Made by a program: the position numbers and the translations under genes. The notes under the pieces are model-generated. The model was not told the origin of the DNA. It ran no database searches and saw only the letters and a program-made list of their open reading frames with translations. Positions 1-7,727 of a stretch of 51,930 nucleotides of DNA are shown here, piece after piece (the first letter of the stretch is position 1; each line of letters begins with the position of its first letter). Source of the DNA: Anaerolineaceae bacterium (GTDB taxonomy: Bacteria; Chloroflexota; Anaerolineae; Anaerolineales; Anaerolineaceae); contig JAAZOQ010000009.1 of the NCBI GenBank assembly GCA_012797695.1, positions 1 to 51,930 on the forward strand. Direction: 5' to 3'.

Positions 1-43
1 CATACGTTGAATTATAAGCGAAAGGGAGAAAGGCTGCCTGTGA

Positions 44-49
44 TATAAT
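44..49 (+). promoter_or_regulatory. Extended -10 promoter of the kinase gene, leaderless
   Basis: A perfect TATAAT preceded by TGA (extended -10, TGnTATAAT) ends 7 nt before the ATG at 57. This spacing puts the likely transcription start at or next to the A of the start codon, so the mRNA is inferred to be leaderless. No Shine-Dalgarno sequence is present, which agrees. Confidence 0.6.
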
Positions 50-56
50 CGCCAAT

Positions 57-1118
57 ATGCAGCAGGAATCTGAGCAAACCATCGTTTTGGGGAACCGCTA
101 TCACCTGATCCACCAGGTCGGCAAAGGTGGGATGGCGTTGGTCTACCAGGCCTACGATCAGATGCTCGAACGCCCGGTAGCAGTTAAATTGCTGCGCGAT
201 GATTTTCTGGCCGATGAAGGTTTTCGTGAGCGTTTTCGCCAGGAAGCCAAGTCTGCGGCGAATCTCTCTCACCCGAACATCGTGACCATTTACGATTTCG
301 GTTTCGATGCCAACGGACTTTTCATTGTCATGGAGTTCGTACAGGGCACTGATCTCAAGACGCAGATTCGCAAAAAAGGACATTATTCAGTCAAAGAAGG
401 CCTGCCGCTGATCCTGCAGGCTTGCGCCGCCCTCGGGTACGCACACCGTGCCGGCATTGTTCACTGTGACGTCAAACCGCACAACATGCTGGTCACCCCC
501 GACAACCGTCTCAAAATCACCGATTTTGGCATTGCCCGTGCCCTGGCCACCATCGACCCACAAGAAAAGCAGGAAGTGGTCTGGGGTTCACCGCAATACC
601 TTTCCCCCGAACAGGCCCAGGGGATCGCCCCCTCCCCGGCTTCTGACGTTTATTCATTGGGCGTGGTCATGTACGAATTGTTCACCGGCCATCTTCCCTT
701 CGAAACAACCGATCCCGATGAACTGGCAACCTTACGTCTGACCACTGATCCAGTTTCGCCGCGCTCCCTCAACCCTGAAATTCCCGAACCGCTGGATCGT
801 CTCATCTTAAAGATACTCTCACGCGAACCGGCGCAGCGTTTCCGTACCGCCGATCAATTGGGCCGGGTACTGCTCTCGTTCGACCAGCAGGGCGAAAACT
901 TTTTGCTGACCCCGCCACCCGTAACTAACAACACCTCACTCCCCACGCAGCGGATGGAATCCGTTTTGCCAGTGCAGCGTCGGGCAGAACAGGTGCCACA
1001 AGATCAGCCCACTGACTGGAAAACGATTCTGCTGGAACTGGCCACGATTTTAGCCGTAGGAGGGTTGATCCCCTTCTGGCTGTTCGTGTGGTTTACCATT
1101 CGCTCTCTCATTCATTAG
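57..1118 (+). CDS. PknB/PrkC-type serine/threonine protein kinase, one C-terminal TM segment
   Basis: This is a Hanks-type Ser/Thr kinase of 353 aa. Visible landmarks are the glycine-rich loop GKGGMALVY (about 22-30), the ATP-anchoring lysine in VAVK (K44), the catalytic loop HCDVKPHN (136-143), the DFG motif (156-158) and the SPEQ end of the activation segment (183-186). A hydrophobic stretch at about 327-350 makes it a membrane protein with a cytoplasmic kinase domain and practically no external sensor: there are no PASTA repeats. The HRD arginine is replaced by cysteine (HCD), so it is a non-RD kinase. The rpe gene follows 8 nt downstream, echoing the prkC-rpe neighbourhood of Bacillota. 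The substrate is unknown. Confidence 0.92.
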   Translation: MQQESEQTIVLGNRYHLIHQVGKGGMALVYQAYDQMLERPVAVKLLRDDFLADEGFRERFRQEAKSAANLSHPNIVTIYDFGFDANGLFIVMEFVQGTDLKTQIRKKGHYSVKEGLPLILQACAALGYAHRAGIVHCDVKPHNMLVTPDNRLKITDFGIARALATIDPQEKQEVVWGSPQYLSPEQAQGIAPSPASDVYSLGVVMYELFTGHLPFETTDPDELATLRLTTDPVSPRSLNPEIPEPLDRLILKILSREPAQRFRTADQLGRVLLSFDQQGENFLLTPPPVTNNTSLPTQRMESVLPVQRRAEQVPQDQPTDWKTILLELATILAVGGLIPFWLFVWFTIRSLIH

Positions 1119-1126
1119 GATACCTT

Positions 1127-1789
1127 ATGAATCAAAACCTTCTCTCTACCTCGATCCTTTCTGCTGATTTCGCCGCTCTGGAAGATCAGCTCCGGCAGGT
1201 CGAAAAAGCCGGAGGAGATTGGATCCACATCGACGTCATGGATGGGCATTTCGTCCCCAACATCACCATGGGCCCGTTCATCGTGGAAACTTGTCATCGG
1301 ATTACGCAATTGCCGCTGGACGTCCATTTGATGATCAAAAACAGTGAGCGCTATATCGAGCCGTTCATTCAGGCCGGCGCCAGCAATGTCACCATCCACA
1401 TCGAGGAAAATCCCAACGTCGCCCGCACCCTGCAAGAAATCCGCCGCCTCGGGGCACATCCGGGGGTTGCCCTTAACCCCGGAACCCCTGCCAGTGCCAT
1501 AGAAGCGATTCTCCCCTTTGTGGATATGATTCTGGTAATGACCGTGAACCCAGGGTTTTCCGGCCAGAAGTTCATTCCCGAATCCCTGAGCAAGATCAGC
1601 ACAGTCCGGCACATGATCGAACATAGCAGCTTGCCCATCCGTCTCGAAGTGGATGGCGGCATTGGCCGCGATCTGGCAATGCAGTGCATTGCTGCCGGCG
1701 CGGATACCTTTGTGGCTGCCACTGCCATCTTCAAACATCCAGGCGGAATCGCCGCCGGAATTTCCGAATTCAAACAGGCATTTAAATAA
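1127..1789 (+). CDS. rpe: Ribulose-phosphate 3-epimerase
   Basis: The product (220 aa) interconverts D-ribulose 5-phosphate and D-xylulose 5-phosphate in the pentose phosphate pathway. It has the family landmarks in order: LSTSILSADFA at the N-terminus, HIDVMDGHFVPN (metal-binding His and Asp), LDVHLMI, VMTVNPGFSGQKF, and EVDGGI before the C-terminal phosphate-binding part. Length is normal for a TIM-barrel Rpe. I chose ATG 1127 over an upstream in-frame codon at 1088, because the upstream residues overlap the kinase gene and the family begins at about this point. It lies 8 nt after the kinase stop, so it is probably co-transcribed. Confidence 0.95.
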   Translation: MNQNLLSTSILSADFAALEDQLRQVEKAGGDWIHIDVMDGHFVPNITMGPFIVETCHRITQLPLDVHLMIKNSERYIEPFIQAGASNVTIHIEENPNVARTLQEIRRLGAHPGVALNPGTPASAIEAILPFVDMILVMTVNPGFSGQKFIPESLSKISTVRHMIEHSSLPIRLEVDGGIGRDLAMQCIAAGADTFVAATAIFKHPGGIAAGISEFKQAFK

Positions 1790-1831
1790 ATTTTCGGCTG
1801 ATCACAAACGCCAGCCGAAGGTTTTTAAAAT

Positions 1832-1858
1832 AAAAATACGGCACAAAGCCGTATTTTT
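1832..1858. terminator. Bidirectional rho-independent terminator between rpe and rpmB
   Basis: A perfect 11-bp inverted repeat (AAAAATACGGC / GCCGTATTTTT) with a 5-nt loop. The A- and T-runs at the two arms give a U-tract in either direction, so it can end both rpe (plus) and rpmB (minus). Confidence 0.85.
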
Positions 1859-1874
1859 ACCAGGTCAAACGAAA

Positions 1875-2057
1875 TTAATGGCTCTTTACCATCGTACGAA
1901 TGCATTTCGCGCACAAGGTTTTCTGAACCTTTTTACCGTTCTCAATCACAGTGATCTTTTGCAGATTGGGTTTGAAGGCCCGTCTGGTTGCTCTCAAAGA
2001 AAAACTGCGGTTGTGACCAAAGGTGGTTGTTTTTCCACAGGAATCGCACTTCGCCAT
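1875..2057 (-). CDS. rpmB: 50S ribosomal protein L28, zinc-binding type
   Basis: A 60-aa basic protein with the L28 pattern: CDSCGK at the N-terminus, GHNRSFSLRATRRAFKPNLQ, and CAKC near the C-terminus. The two CxxC pairs mark the zinc-binding (C+) form of L28; many bacteria carry a C- paralogue. It is a component of the large ribosomal subunit. The start is supported by an AAGGAAAGGAA purine run just upstream. It lies on the minus strand inside an otherwise plus-strand cluster, diverging from the Asp23-family gene. Confidence 0.95.
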   Translation of the reverse strand: MAKCDSCGKTTTFGHNRSFSLRATRRAFKPNLQKITVIENGKKVQKTLCAKCIRTMVKSH

Positions 2058-2173
2058 TTTTTAAGTTCCTTTCCTTACATTTATTACAAAATTGGGTAAA
2101 ATGAAGGTTGTATGCAACCCACTAGCAAGCTGCGATTGTATCACAAACCGTATCTTTTTTCAAGAAATGCTGT

Positions 2174-2179
2174 TATAAA
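2174..2179 (+). promoter_or_regulatory. Extended -10 promoter of the asp23-fakA-fakB unit
   Basis: TATAAA preceded by TGT, 15 nt upstream of the ATG at 2195, with an AGGAT Shine-Dalgarno sequence in between. Confidence 0.5.
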
Positions 2180-2194
2180 CAAAAGGATAAAAAC

Positions 2195-2551
2195 ATGAGC
2201 ACAGTGAACAATCCACTTGGAAGTATCTTCATCTCACATCGAGCCATTGCCGCCATCGCGTACCACACCACGATGGAGTCTTATGGAGTTGTTGGTTTAG
2301 CTGCCAAGAGCCTGGCTGAAGGTCTTTCACAGGTACTCGTCAAAGACCCCATTCTGGGGGTTGATGTTGAATTCGAAGACAATGTAGTTTCGATCGATCT
2401 GTACGTCATCGTGGAGTATGGTGTGCGCATCAAGTCGGTCGCTTCCAGCATTTCGGAGAACGTCAAGTATCGCATTGAGAAAGACACCGGGCTTACCGTT
2501 GATCATGTCGACGTCCATATTCGCGGTCTGCGTATCAGTAATTCTGATTGA
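2195..2551 (+). CDS. Asp23/Gls24 family envelope stress protein (YloU-like)
   Basis: A 118-aa protein with the Asp23 fold pattern: an N-terminal segment FISHRAIAAIAYHTTMESYGVVGL, then alternating strands (VDVEFEDNVVSIDLYVIVEYGVRI) and a final VDHVDVHIRGL strand. Asp23 proteins are small cytosolic or membrane-associated proteins linked to envelope homeostasis; the molecular role is poorly defined. It sits 27 nt upstream of the FakA-like gene, the same yloU-yloV pairing known in Bacillota, which supports the call. The start follows an AGGAT motif. Confidence 0.88.
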   Translation: MSTVNNPLGSIFISHRAIAAIAYHTTMESYGVVGLAAKSLAEGLSQVLVKDPILGVDVEFEDNVVSIDLYVIVEYGVRIKSVASSISENVKYRIEKDTGLTVDHVDVHIRGLRISNSD

Positions 2552-2578
2552 TATCTTCTTTATCGTAATTGGAGCGAA

Positions 2579-4261
2579 ATGAATAGCAATTCTATCCTTA
2601 CCGAGCCAACGGTCAGCAGCTCACCTACAAAAGTTACTTCCATTGATGGCCAATCCTTTAAAAAGCTGGTCGAAGCAGCCCTTTTATGGTTAAAGTCCAA
2701 TCAGCAAATCGTTAATTCTCTGAACGTTTTTCCGGTTCCTGATGGCGATACGGGCACCAATATGCTGCTCACTATGCAGGCTGCCTACAATGAAGTATTG
2801 AAGTCCGAAGAAACCAACATCGGCAAAATGGCAAAAGACGTTGCCCAGGGCGCCCTGATGGGGGCCCGCGGCAATTCTGGCGTCATCCTTTCACAGATCT
2901 GGCGTGGTTTTGCGCGTGCGCTCGATTCTTACCCCGAGATGGATGCCAATTTGATGGCCGCTGCCTTCAATGAAAGCCGTAACACGGCTTACAAAGGGGT
3001 AGTTCGTCCAGTCGAAGGCACCATTCTGACCGTGATCAAGGACGTTGCAACCGCCGTCAGTGAAGCGATCAAAGACACCGATGACCTGACCGTGATCCTT
3101 GATATCGCAGTAAAAGCTGCTGATGTTTCGGTAAAAAGCACTCCTGATCTCTTACCCATTCTGAAAACGGCCGGCGTGGTCGATTCTGGCGGTAAAGGCT
3201 TGTACTATTTATTGGATGGCATGCTGCGCTTCGTCAATCACCAGCCGCTCGAGGGCACAGCCACAGCAGTCCAGCAGATCTCCACGATGAACCTCGAAGA
3301 CACCCTGGAAGAAGTCGAAGATGGGCAAGACGTCGAGGTCGTGGTAGATTTCAAGCCCACTGCGCCCCTGAATCTGGAAGTTTTTTATCAGGAACTTGAA
3401 AAGATGGGGACTTCAATCCAGGTGGGCGAAGGCGACGGTATGTACCGCATGCACATCCACGTCGAAGACGGCCGCCAGGAAGAACCAGTACAGTACATTT
3501 CTACCCTGGGTACCTGGACCAAGATCGCCATGGAAAATCTGCGCGCCCAAATGGCCGAGAAAAAAGCCACCGCGCCCGCTTATGAATTGCATCCCATCGA
3601 GCCCGGTCAGATTGCCGTGGTGGCAGTTTCTCCCGGTGACGGCATTTCGAAGATCTTTGCCAGCTTGGGCGTTGCCGCCATTGTCAGCGGCGGGCAAACC
3701 ATGAATCCCAGCACGGAAGAGATTCTGCACGCTTTCGAAGATCTGCCTACCGAGAACGTCATCATTCTGCCCAATAACAAGAACATCATTCTGGCCGCGG
3801 ATACCGCCAAAACTCTCAGCACCAAGAACGTTCAGGTACTGCAAAGCAAGAATATTGCGCAGGGGCTCTCTGCCCTGCTGCGGCTTTCACCAGATGGCGA
3901 CATTGATGACGTCTTCGCTGAAATGCAGGAAGCCATCACCGAAGTCGACTGCGGTGAGATCACCATCGCCACCCGTACCGTCGAGATCGACGGGGTCAGC
4001 GTGGAAGAGGGTAAATACATTGGTTTGAAAAACGAAAAACTGGCGGTTGCCGCTGATGAACTCGAAAAAACTGCCATCGAATTATTGCATAAGATGGAAA
4101 TCGAAAATCGCGAACACATCACGATCTTCTATGGCAATAATATTACCGAGCCAGAAGTCGAAACCATCGCCGGGAAAATCGAAGAAGCCTTCACGAACAT
4201 TGAAGTCGAAATTCATGAGGGTGGTCAACCGCATTACTTTATGATCTTGAGCATTGAATAA
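2579..4261 (+). CDS. fakA: FakA-like fatty acid kinase catalytic subunit (DAK2/DegV-associated, YloV)
   Basis: A 560-aa protein. The N-terminal DAK2-type kinase domain (about 25-220) holds the ATP/metal loop NVFPVPDGDTGTNM and GARGNSGVILSQIWRGFA. The middle and C-terminal parts match the YloV-type domain pair found in FakA (VVAVSPGDGISKIFASLG, VIILPNNKNIILAAD). In Staphylococcus aureus FakA phosphorylates fatty acids bound to DegV-fold FakB carriers and feeds them into phospholipid synthesis. Here a DegV gene follows after 2 nt, so a coupled kinase/carrier pair is inferred. GGAG precedes ATG 2579 at a proper distance. Length is typical. Confidence 0.9.
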   Translation: MNSNSILTEPTVSSSPTKVTSIDGQSFKKLVEAALLWLKSNQQIVNSLNVFPVPDGDTGTNMLLTMQAAYNEVLKSEETNIGKMAKDVAQGALMGARGNSGVILSQIWRGFARALDSYPEMDANLMAAAFNESRNTAYKGVVRPVEGTILTVIKDVATAVSEAIKDTDDLTVILDIAVKAADVSVKSTPDLLPILKTAGVVDSGGKGLYYLLDGMLRFVNHQPLEGTATAVQQISTMNLEDTLEEVEDGQDVEVVVDFKPTAPLNLEVFYQELEKMGTSIQVGEGDGMYRMHIHVEDGRQEEPVQYISTLGTWTKIAMENLRAQMAEKKATAPAYELHPIEPGQIAVVAVSPGDGISKIFASLGVAAIVSGGQTMNPSTEEILHAFEDLPTENVIILPNNKNIILAADTAKTLSTKNVQVLQSKNIAQGLSALLRLSPDGDIDDVFAEMQEAITEVDCGEITIATRTVEIDGVSVEEGKYIGLKNEKLAVAADELEKTAIELLHKMEIENREHITIFYGNNITEPEVETIAGKIEEAFTNIEVEIHEGGQPHYFMILSIE

Positions 4262-4263
4262 CC

Positions 4264-5112
4264 ATGGCCTCCACTTGTATCATTACCGATAGCTCTGTTC
4301 AATTTACCTATCCGGGCTTTCCTGGTAATAAGTGTCTCAAAATCTTCCAGCATCAGTTCAGTTATTCACCCACCCACGAGATAGCTTCGACAATTCTCAA
4401 AGTGGGTGAATTGCCTGCTTATACCTCCAGCAGTTTTTGCCCCCATATTCTCCCTGCCCCCCGTGAACAACTGGCAGAAACCATCACAGCCTCTCTGCCC
4501 TATTACGATGATATCTTTATCTTGCTCTTATCCAAAGAAATCAATCCGCTTTATGATGCGGTAGAGCAATTAACGATTTCACTGCATGGCCACGCCAATT
4601 TACACCTGATCGACTCACAAAACGTCTCTCTGGGGTTGGGAATGCTGGCACAATTCACCGCGGAATTGTTGACTCAGGGAATCCCCGCTGACGAAGTCGA
4701 AAAAACGATCCGGCTGCAGATTCCGCACATTTACTCCCTTTTCTGCACTCCCAATCTGACCTATCTGCAATCAGCCGGCATGATCGACAGCGGACAGGCA
4801 ACCGTGGGTGAAATGCTCAATCTCTATCCACTGTTCGTCATGGAAGAAGGCAAGCTCAACCCCATGCAAAAAGTCAAAAATCCGCGGGCGGCAATTGACT
4901 ATTTTCTCGAATTTTTGGATGAGTTCGACGATCTGCGCCATGTAGCATTTTTGCAGCCAGCTCCGCCGGTCATCAATGAATCGAAACAACTTCATCAGCA
5001 TATTGAAGAGTTTTTCCCGGAAACGAAATACACCGAACACCTCCTCAGCCCATTCCTTTCCACTTTTCTCGGTCCGCGGGGATTTGGCATGACCGTGATG
5101 GAAAATCTGTAA
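4264..5112 (+). CDS. Divergent DegV/FakB-like lipid-binding protein
   Basis: A 282-aa protein of the DegV fold: it starts with CIITDSSVQF (DegV signature TDS), and has the middle SQNVSLGLGMLAQF and TPNLTYLQSAGMI segments. DegV/FakB proteins bind a fatty acid and present it to FakA. Compared with the second DegV here (8925-9764), it lacks the serine-glycine motif of the first lobe (LLSKEINPLYDA where the other has ISPVLSGILNVA), the arginine of YLQRSGR, and the histidine before the C-terminal GPG (STFLGPRGFG instead of GAHLGPGVVG). It follows fakA after 2 nt and must be co-translated with it. It may bind a different ligand or play a non-carrier role. Confidence 0.78.
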   Translation: MASTCIITDSSVQFTYPGFPGNKCLKIFQHQFSYSPTHEIASTILKVGELPAYTSSSFCPHILPAPREQLAETITASLPYYDDIFILLLSKEINPLYDAVEQLTISLHGHANLHLIDSQNVSLGLGMLAQFTAELLTQGIPADEVEKTIRLQIPHIYSLFCTPNLTYLQSAGMIDSGQATVGEMLNLYPLFVMEEGKLNPMQKVKNPRAAIDYFLEFLDEFDDLRHVAFLQPAPPVINESKQLHQHIEEFFPETKYTEHLLSPFLSTFLGPRGFGMTVMENL

Positions 5113-5177
5113 TCTCCGTACAATACAACCCTCAAAATCACTTCCAGATTAAGAAATGATTGGACCTTCCTTTGGGG

Positions 5178-5183
5178 TAAAAT
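5178..5183 (+). promoter_or_regulatory. -10 box of recG, leaderless
   Basis: TAAAAT lies 6 nt before ATG 5190, with no Shine-Dalgarno sequence between them. A leaderless recG transcript is inferred. Confidence 0.45.
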
Positions 5184-5189
5184 GAGAAT

Positions 5190-7718
5190 ATGCTTTCTTC
5201 TATCGATAAATTACTGAAAATTCTGACGCTCGAGGCACAGCAATTCAAATTTACCGACCGCGCCATCATTGGTGGGATCGAAAAATTCTTGCCTGCCTGG
5301 CTGCATGAAGCAGCCGCTGATAATGTCCCGGCAGAAGTGCTGCAGAACATCGAAACAGCACTTGCGGCTTACAGTGAAGTTTCTATCCCGGAGCGATACG
5401 AGAAAACGATCAAGCTGATCGAGGTCATCAAAGCTGCCTACCCCAATGAACCTAAAGTGACCAAAGCTGAAGCTGCGTTTCTCGCCTGTAAACCACAGGC
5501 AGAAGAAGCCGGGGAAAGGCTTGAACCATCCGCATCGGCAGCAATCGTACCTGATGCCCCTGCCCCCGTTGTTTCGACCCCGCCTGCTGCGGCAGTCTCT
5601 GGAACCGTAAACAAGCCGCCTTCACTGGGATTAGGCCTCAAAGCCCCGCTGACCACCATCCGCGGAATTGGCCCAGAGACCGCCAAAAAATATTCGTCCC
5701 TTGGCGTTCATACACTGGGCGATCTGCTCTATTATTTTCCACGCCGCTACGACGATTATTCACAGCTCAAGCCCATCAACCGTCTGGAATATGGGGATGA
5801 GTTGACCATTATTGCCACCGTGCAGAGCACGCTGGTCACCCACCAGAAATACAAGAATCAATCCCGCATCGAAGTGGTCGTCAGCGATGGCACCGGCTTT
5901 CTGCGCCTGATCTTCTTCCGTTATGGGGCAGATGTCGCGCGTTATATGGAAAATCAATTCAAGCGTGGTGCCCAACTGGTAATCTCCGGCAAGATCGATA
6001 TGTATCTGGGCCGTCTGCAAATGAAGAACCCTGAGTATGAGCCGCTGGAAAAAACTCATTTGAACACCAACGGCATCATCCCCGTCTATCCTCTTACCGC
6101 AGGCATGACTCAAAACACGGTCCGCAAAGATATTCATGAGCTGATCAACTTCTACGGCAATAAGATTGGGGATTTCTTACCCAACGAGATCAAACGCTCT
6201 GCCAACCTGATTGATCTCTCCGTGGCGCTGCATCAGGTCCACTACCCGGCTAATCAAGGCCTGCTCAATTCTGCCCGTGAACGCCTTTCTTTCGATGAAA
6301 TCTTCTTGATGCAACTGGGAGTCATGCAGCAAAAACAGAGCTGGCAATCTGGCACTGCACAACGCTTTGCCATGGAAATGCCACTTTTTGAAACGTTGCT
6401 GAACAGCCTCCCCTTCAAGCTGACTTATGCCCAAAACCGCGTCCTCGAAGAGATCAAGGGCGATCTGCAATCTGGCCGGCCAATGAATCGACTGATTCAG
6501 GGCGACGTGGGTTCAGGAAAAACCATTGTCGCTGCACTGGCAGCCTGCGTTGTAGCTGCCGGCGATGCGCAGAGTGCCATTATGGCCCCTACTTCGATCC
6601 TGGCCGAACAGCACTTCAAAACCTTGCAGAAGATCACCGCTGCCATGCCAGAAGAATCTCCTTTGCATCCAAACGAAATCCGCCTGCTTACCGGGGATAC
6701 CCCAACCAAGGAACGCGAAGAATTATTCGCCGCGCTGCAGGACGGCAGTGTGAAATTACTCGTCGGTACCCACGCGCTCATCGAAGCCCCGGTCCAGTTC
6801 AAGAATCTGCAATTTGTGGTCATTGATGAACAGCACCGCTTTGGCGTGGCCCAACGCGCAGCGCTGCGCAGCAAAGGGCAAACCCCTCACCTGCTGGTCA
6901 TGACCGCCACGCCCATTCCGCGTTCACTGTCACTGACCCTGTTTGGCGACCTCGATGTCTCAGTAATCGATGAAATGCCCGAGGGAAGGATCCCCGTCGA
7001 GACCCACATCCTGCATCCGCTGGAGCGTGAACGGGCCTATCAGATGATCCTTTCTCAGGTACAGCAGGGTTACCAGGCCTTCATCATTTATCCGCTCATT
7101 GAAAAGGGAGAAGATGATGAAGCGAAAGCCGCCGTGGAAGAGCACGATTATCTGCAAAAAGAGATTTTCCCCGATCTCAGCATCGGATTGCTGCATGGCC
7201 GCATGAAACCGGATGAAAAAGAAAAGGTCATGAAGGATTTTCACGACCAGAAATATCAAATCCTCGTTTCGACCACAGTCGTGGAAGTCGGCGTGGATGT
7301 GCCCAATGCGACTCTCATGCTGATTGAGGGTGCCAACCGCTTTGGTCTGGCGCAATTACATCAATTGCGCGGACGCGTTGGCCGCGGACAGGTGAAATCA
7401 TACTGTCTGCTCATCCCAGATAACGAAGACGCCGTGCAAAATGAACGTCTGGAAGTAATGGAATCGACCAACAATGGTTTTATCCTGGCCGAAAAAGATC
7501 TGCAGCAACGCGGGCCAGGTGATTTCATCGGTACCCGCCAATCAGGCTTCTCAGAATTGAAGATGGCCAGTTTTACCGACGTGAAAACCATCGAAAAGGC
7601 GCATAATCTGGCCCTGAATCTCTTTGCCAAGGATCCCACCCTTTCTGAGCCAGAAAATCAACCCCTGCATGAGCGTTTAAGTGAATTTTGGCAAGCCATT
7701 CCTACCGACATCAGTTGA
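5190..7718 (+). CDS. recG: ATP-dependent DNA helicase RecG with N-terminal extension
   Basis: RecG (842 aa) is a superfamily 2 helicase that reverses stalled forks and processes branched DNA. The wedge/OB domain begins at about residue 155 (LTTIRGIGPETAKKY, then PRRYDDYS). Helicase motifs follow: GDVGSGKT (Walker A, 438-445), DEQH (546-549), MTATPIPR, TTVVEVGVDVPNA and QLRGRVGRG. The first ~150 residues are an extra helical region ending in an Ala/Pro/Val-rich linker, making it longer than the roughly 690-aa enterobacterial enzyme. Coupling to the fak genes and coaD matches gene order seen in Bacillota. coaD starts 9 nt after the stop. Confidence 0.96.
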   Translation: MLSSIDKLLKILTLEAQQFKFTDRAIIGGIEKFLPAWLHEAAADNVPAEVLQNIETALAAYSEVSIPERYEKTIKLIEVIKAAYPNEPKVTKAEAAFLACKPQAEEAGERLEPSASAAIVPDAPAPVVSTPPAAAVSGTVNKPPSLGLGLKAPLTTIRGIGPETAKKYSSLGVHTLGDLLYYFPRRYDDYSQLKPINRLEYGDELTIIATVQSTLVTHQKYKNQSRIEVVVSDGTGFLRLIFFRYGADVARYMENQFKRGAQLVISGKIDMYLGRLQMKNPEYEPLEKTHLNTNGIIPVYPLTAGMTQNTVRKDIHELINFYGNKIGDFLPNEIKRSANLIDLSVALHQVHYPANQGLLNSARERLSFDEIFLMQLGVMQQKQSWQSGTAQRFAMEMPLFETLLNSLPFKLTYAQNRVLEEIKGDLQSGRPMNRLIQGDVGSGKTIVAALAACVVAAGDAQSAIMAPTSILAEQHFKTLQKITAAMPEESPLHPNEIRLLTGDTPTKEREELFAALQDGSVKLLVGTHALIEAPVQFKNLQFVVIDEQHRFGVAQRAALRSKGQTPHLLVMTATPIPRSLSLTLFGDLDVSVIDEMPEGRIPVETHILHPLERERAYQMILSQVQQGYQAFIIYPLIEKGEDDEAKAAVEEHDYLQKEIFPDLSIGLLHGRMKPDEKEKVMKDFHDQKYQILVSTTVVEVGVDVPNATLMLIEGANRFGLAQLHQLRGRVGRGQVKSYCLLIPDNEDAVQNERLEVMESTNNGFILAEKDLQQRGPGDFIGTRQSGFSELKMASFTDVKTIEKAHNLALNLFAKDPTLSEPENQPLHERLSEFWQAIPTDIS

Positions 7719-7727
7719 GGATTATTC

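Noticed and set aside
2106-2119. GGTTG-TATG-CAACC short palindrome between rpmB and asp23
   Set aside because: Only a 5-bp stem in a divergent promoter region; too weak to separate from chance. A regulator site cannot be excluded but is not supported.
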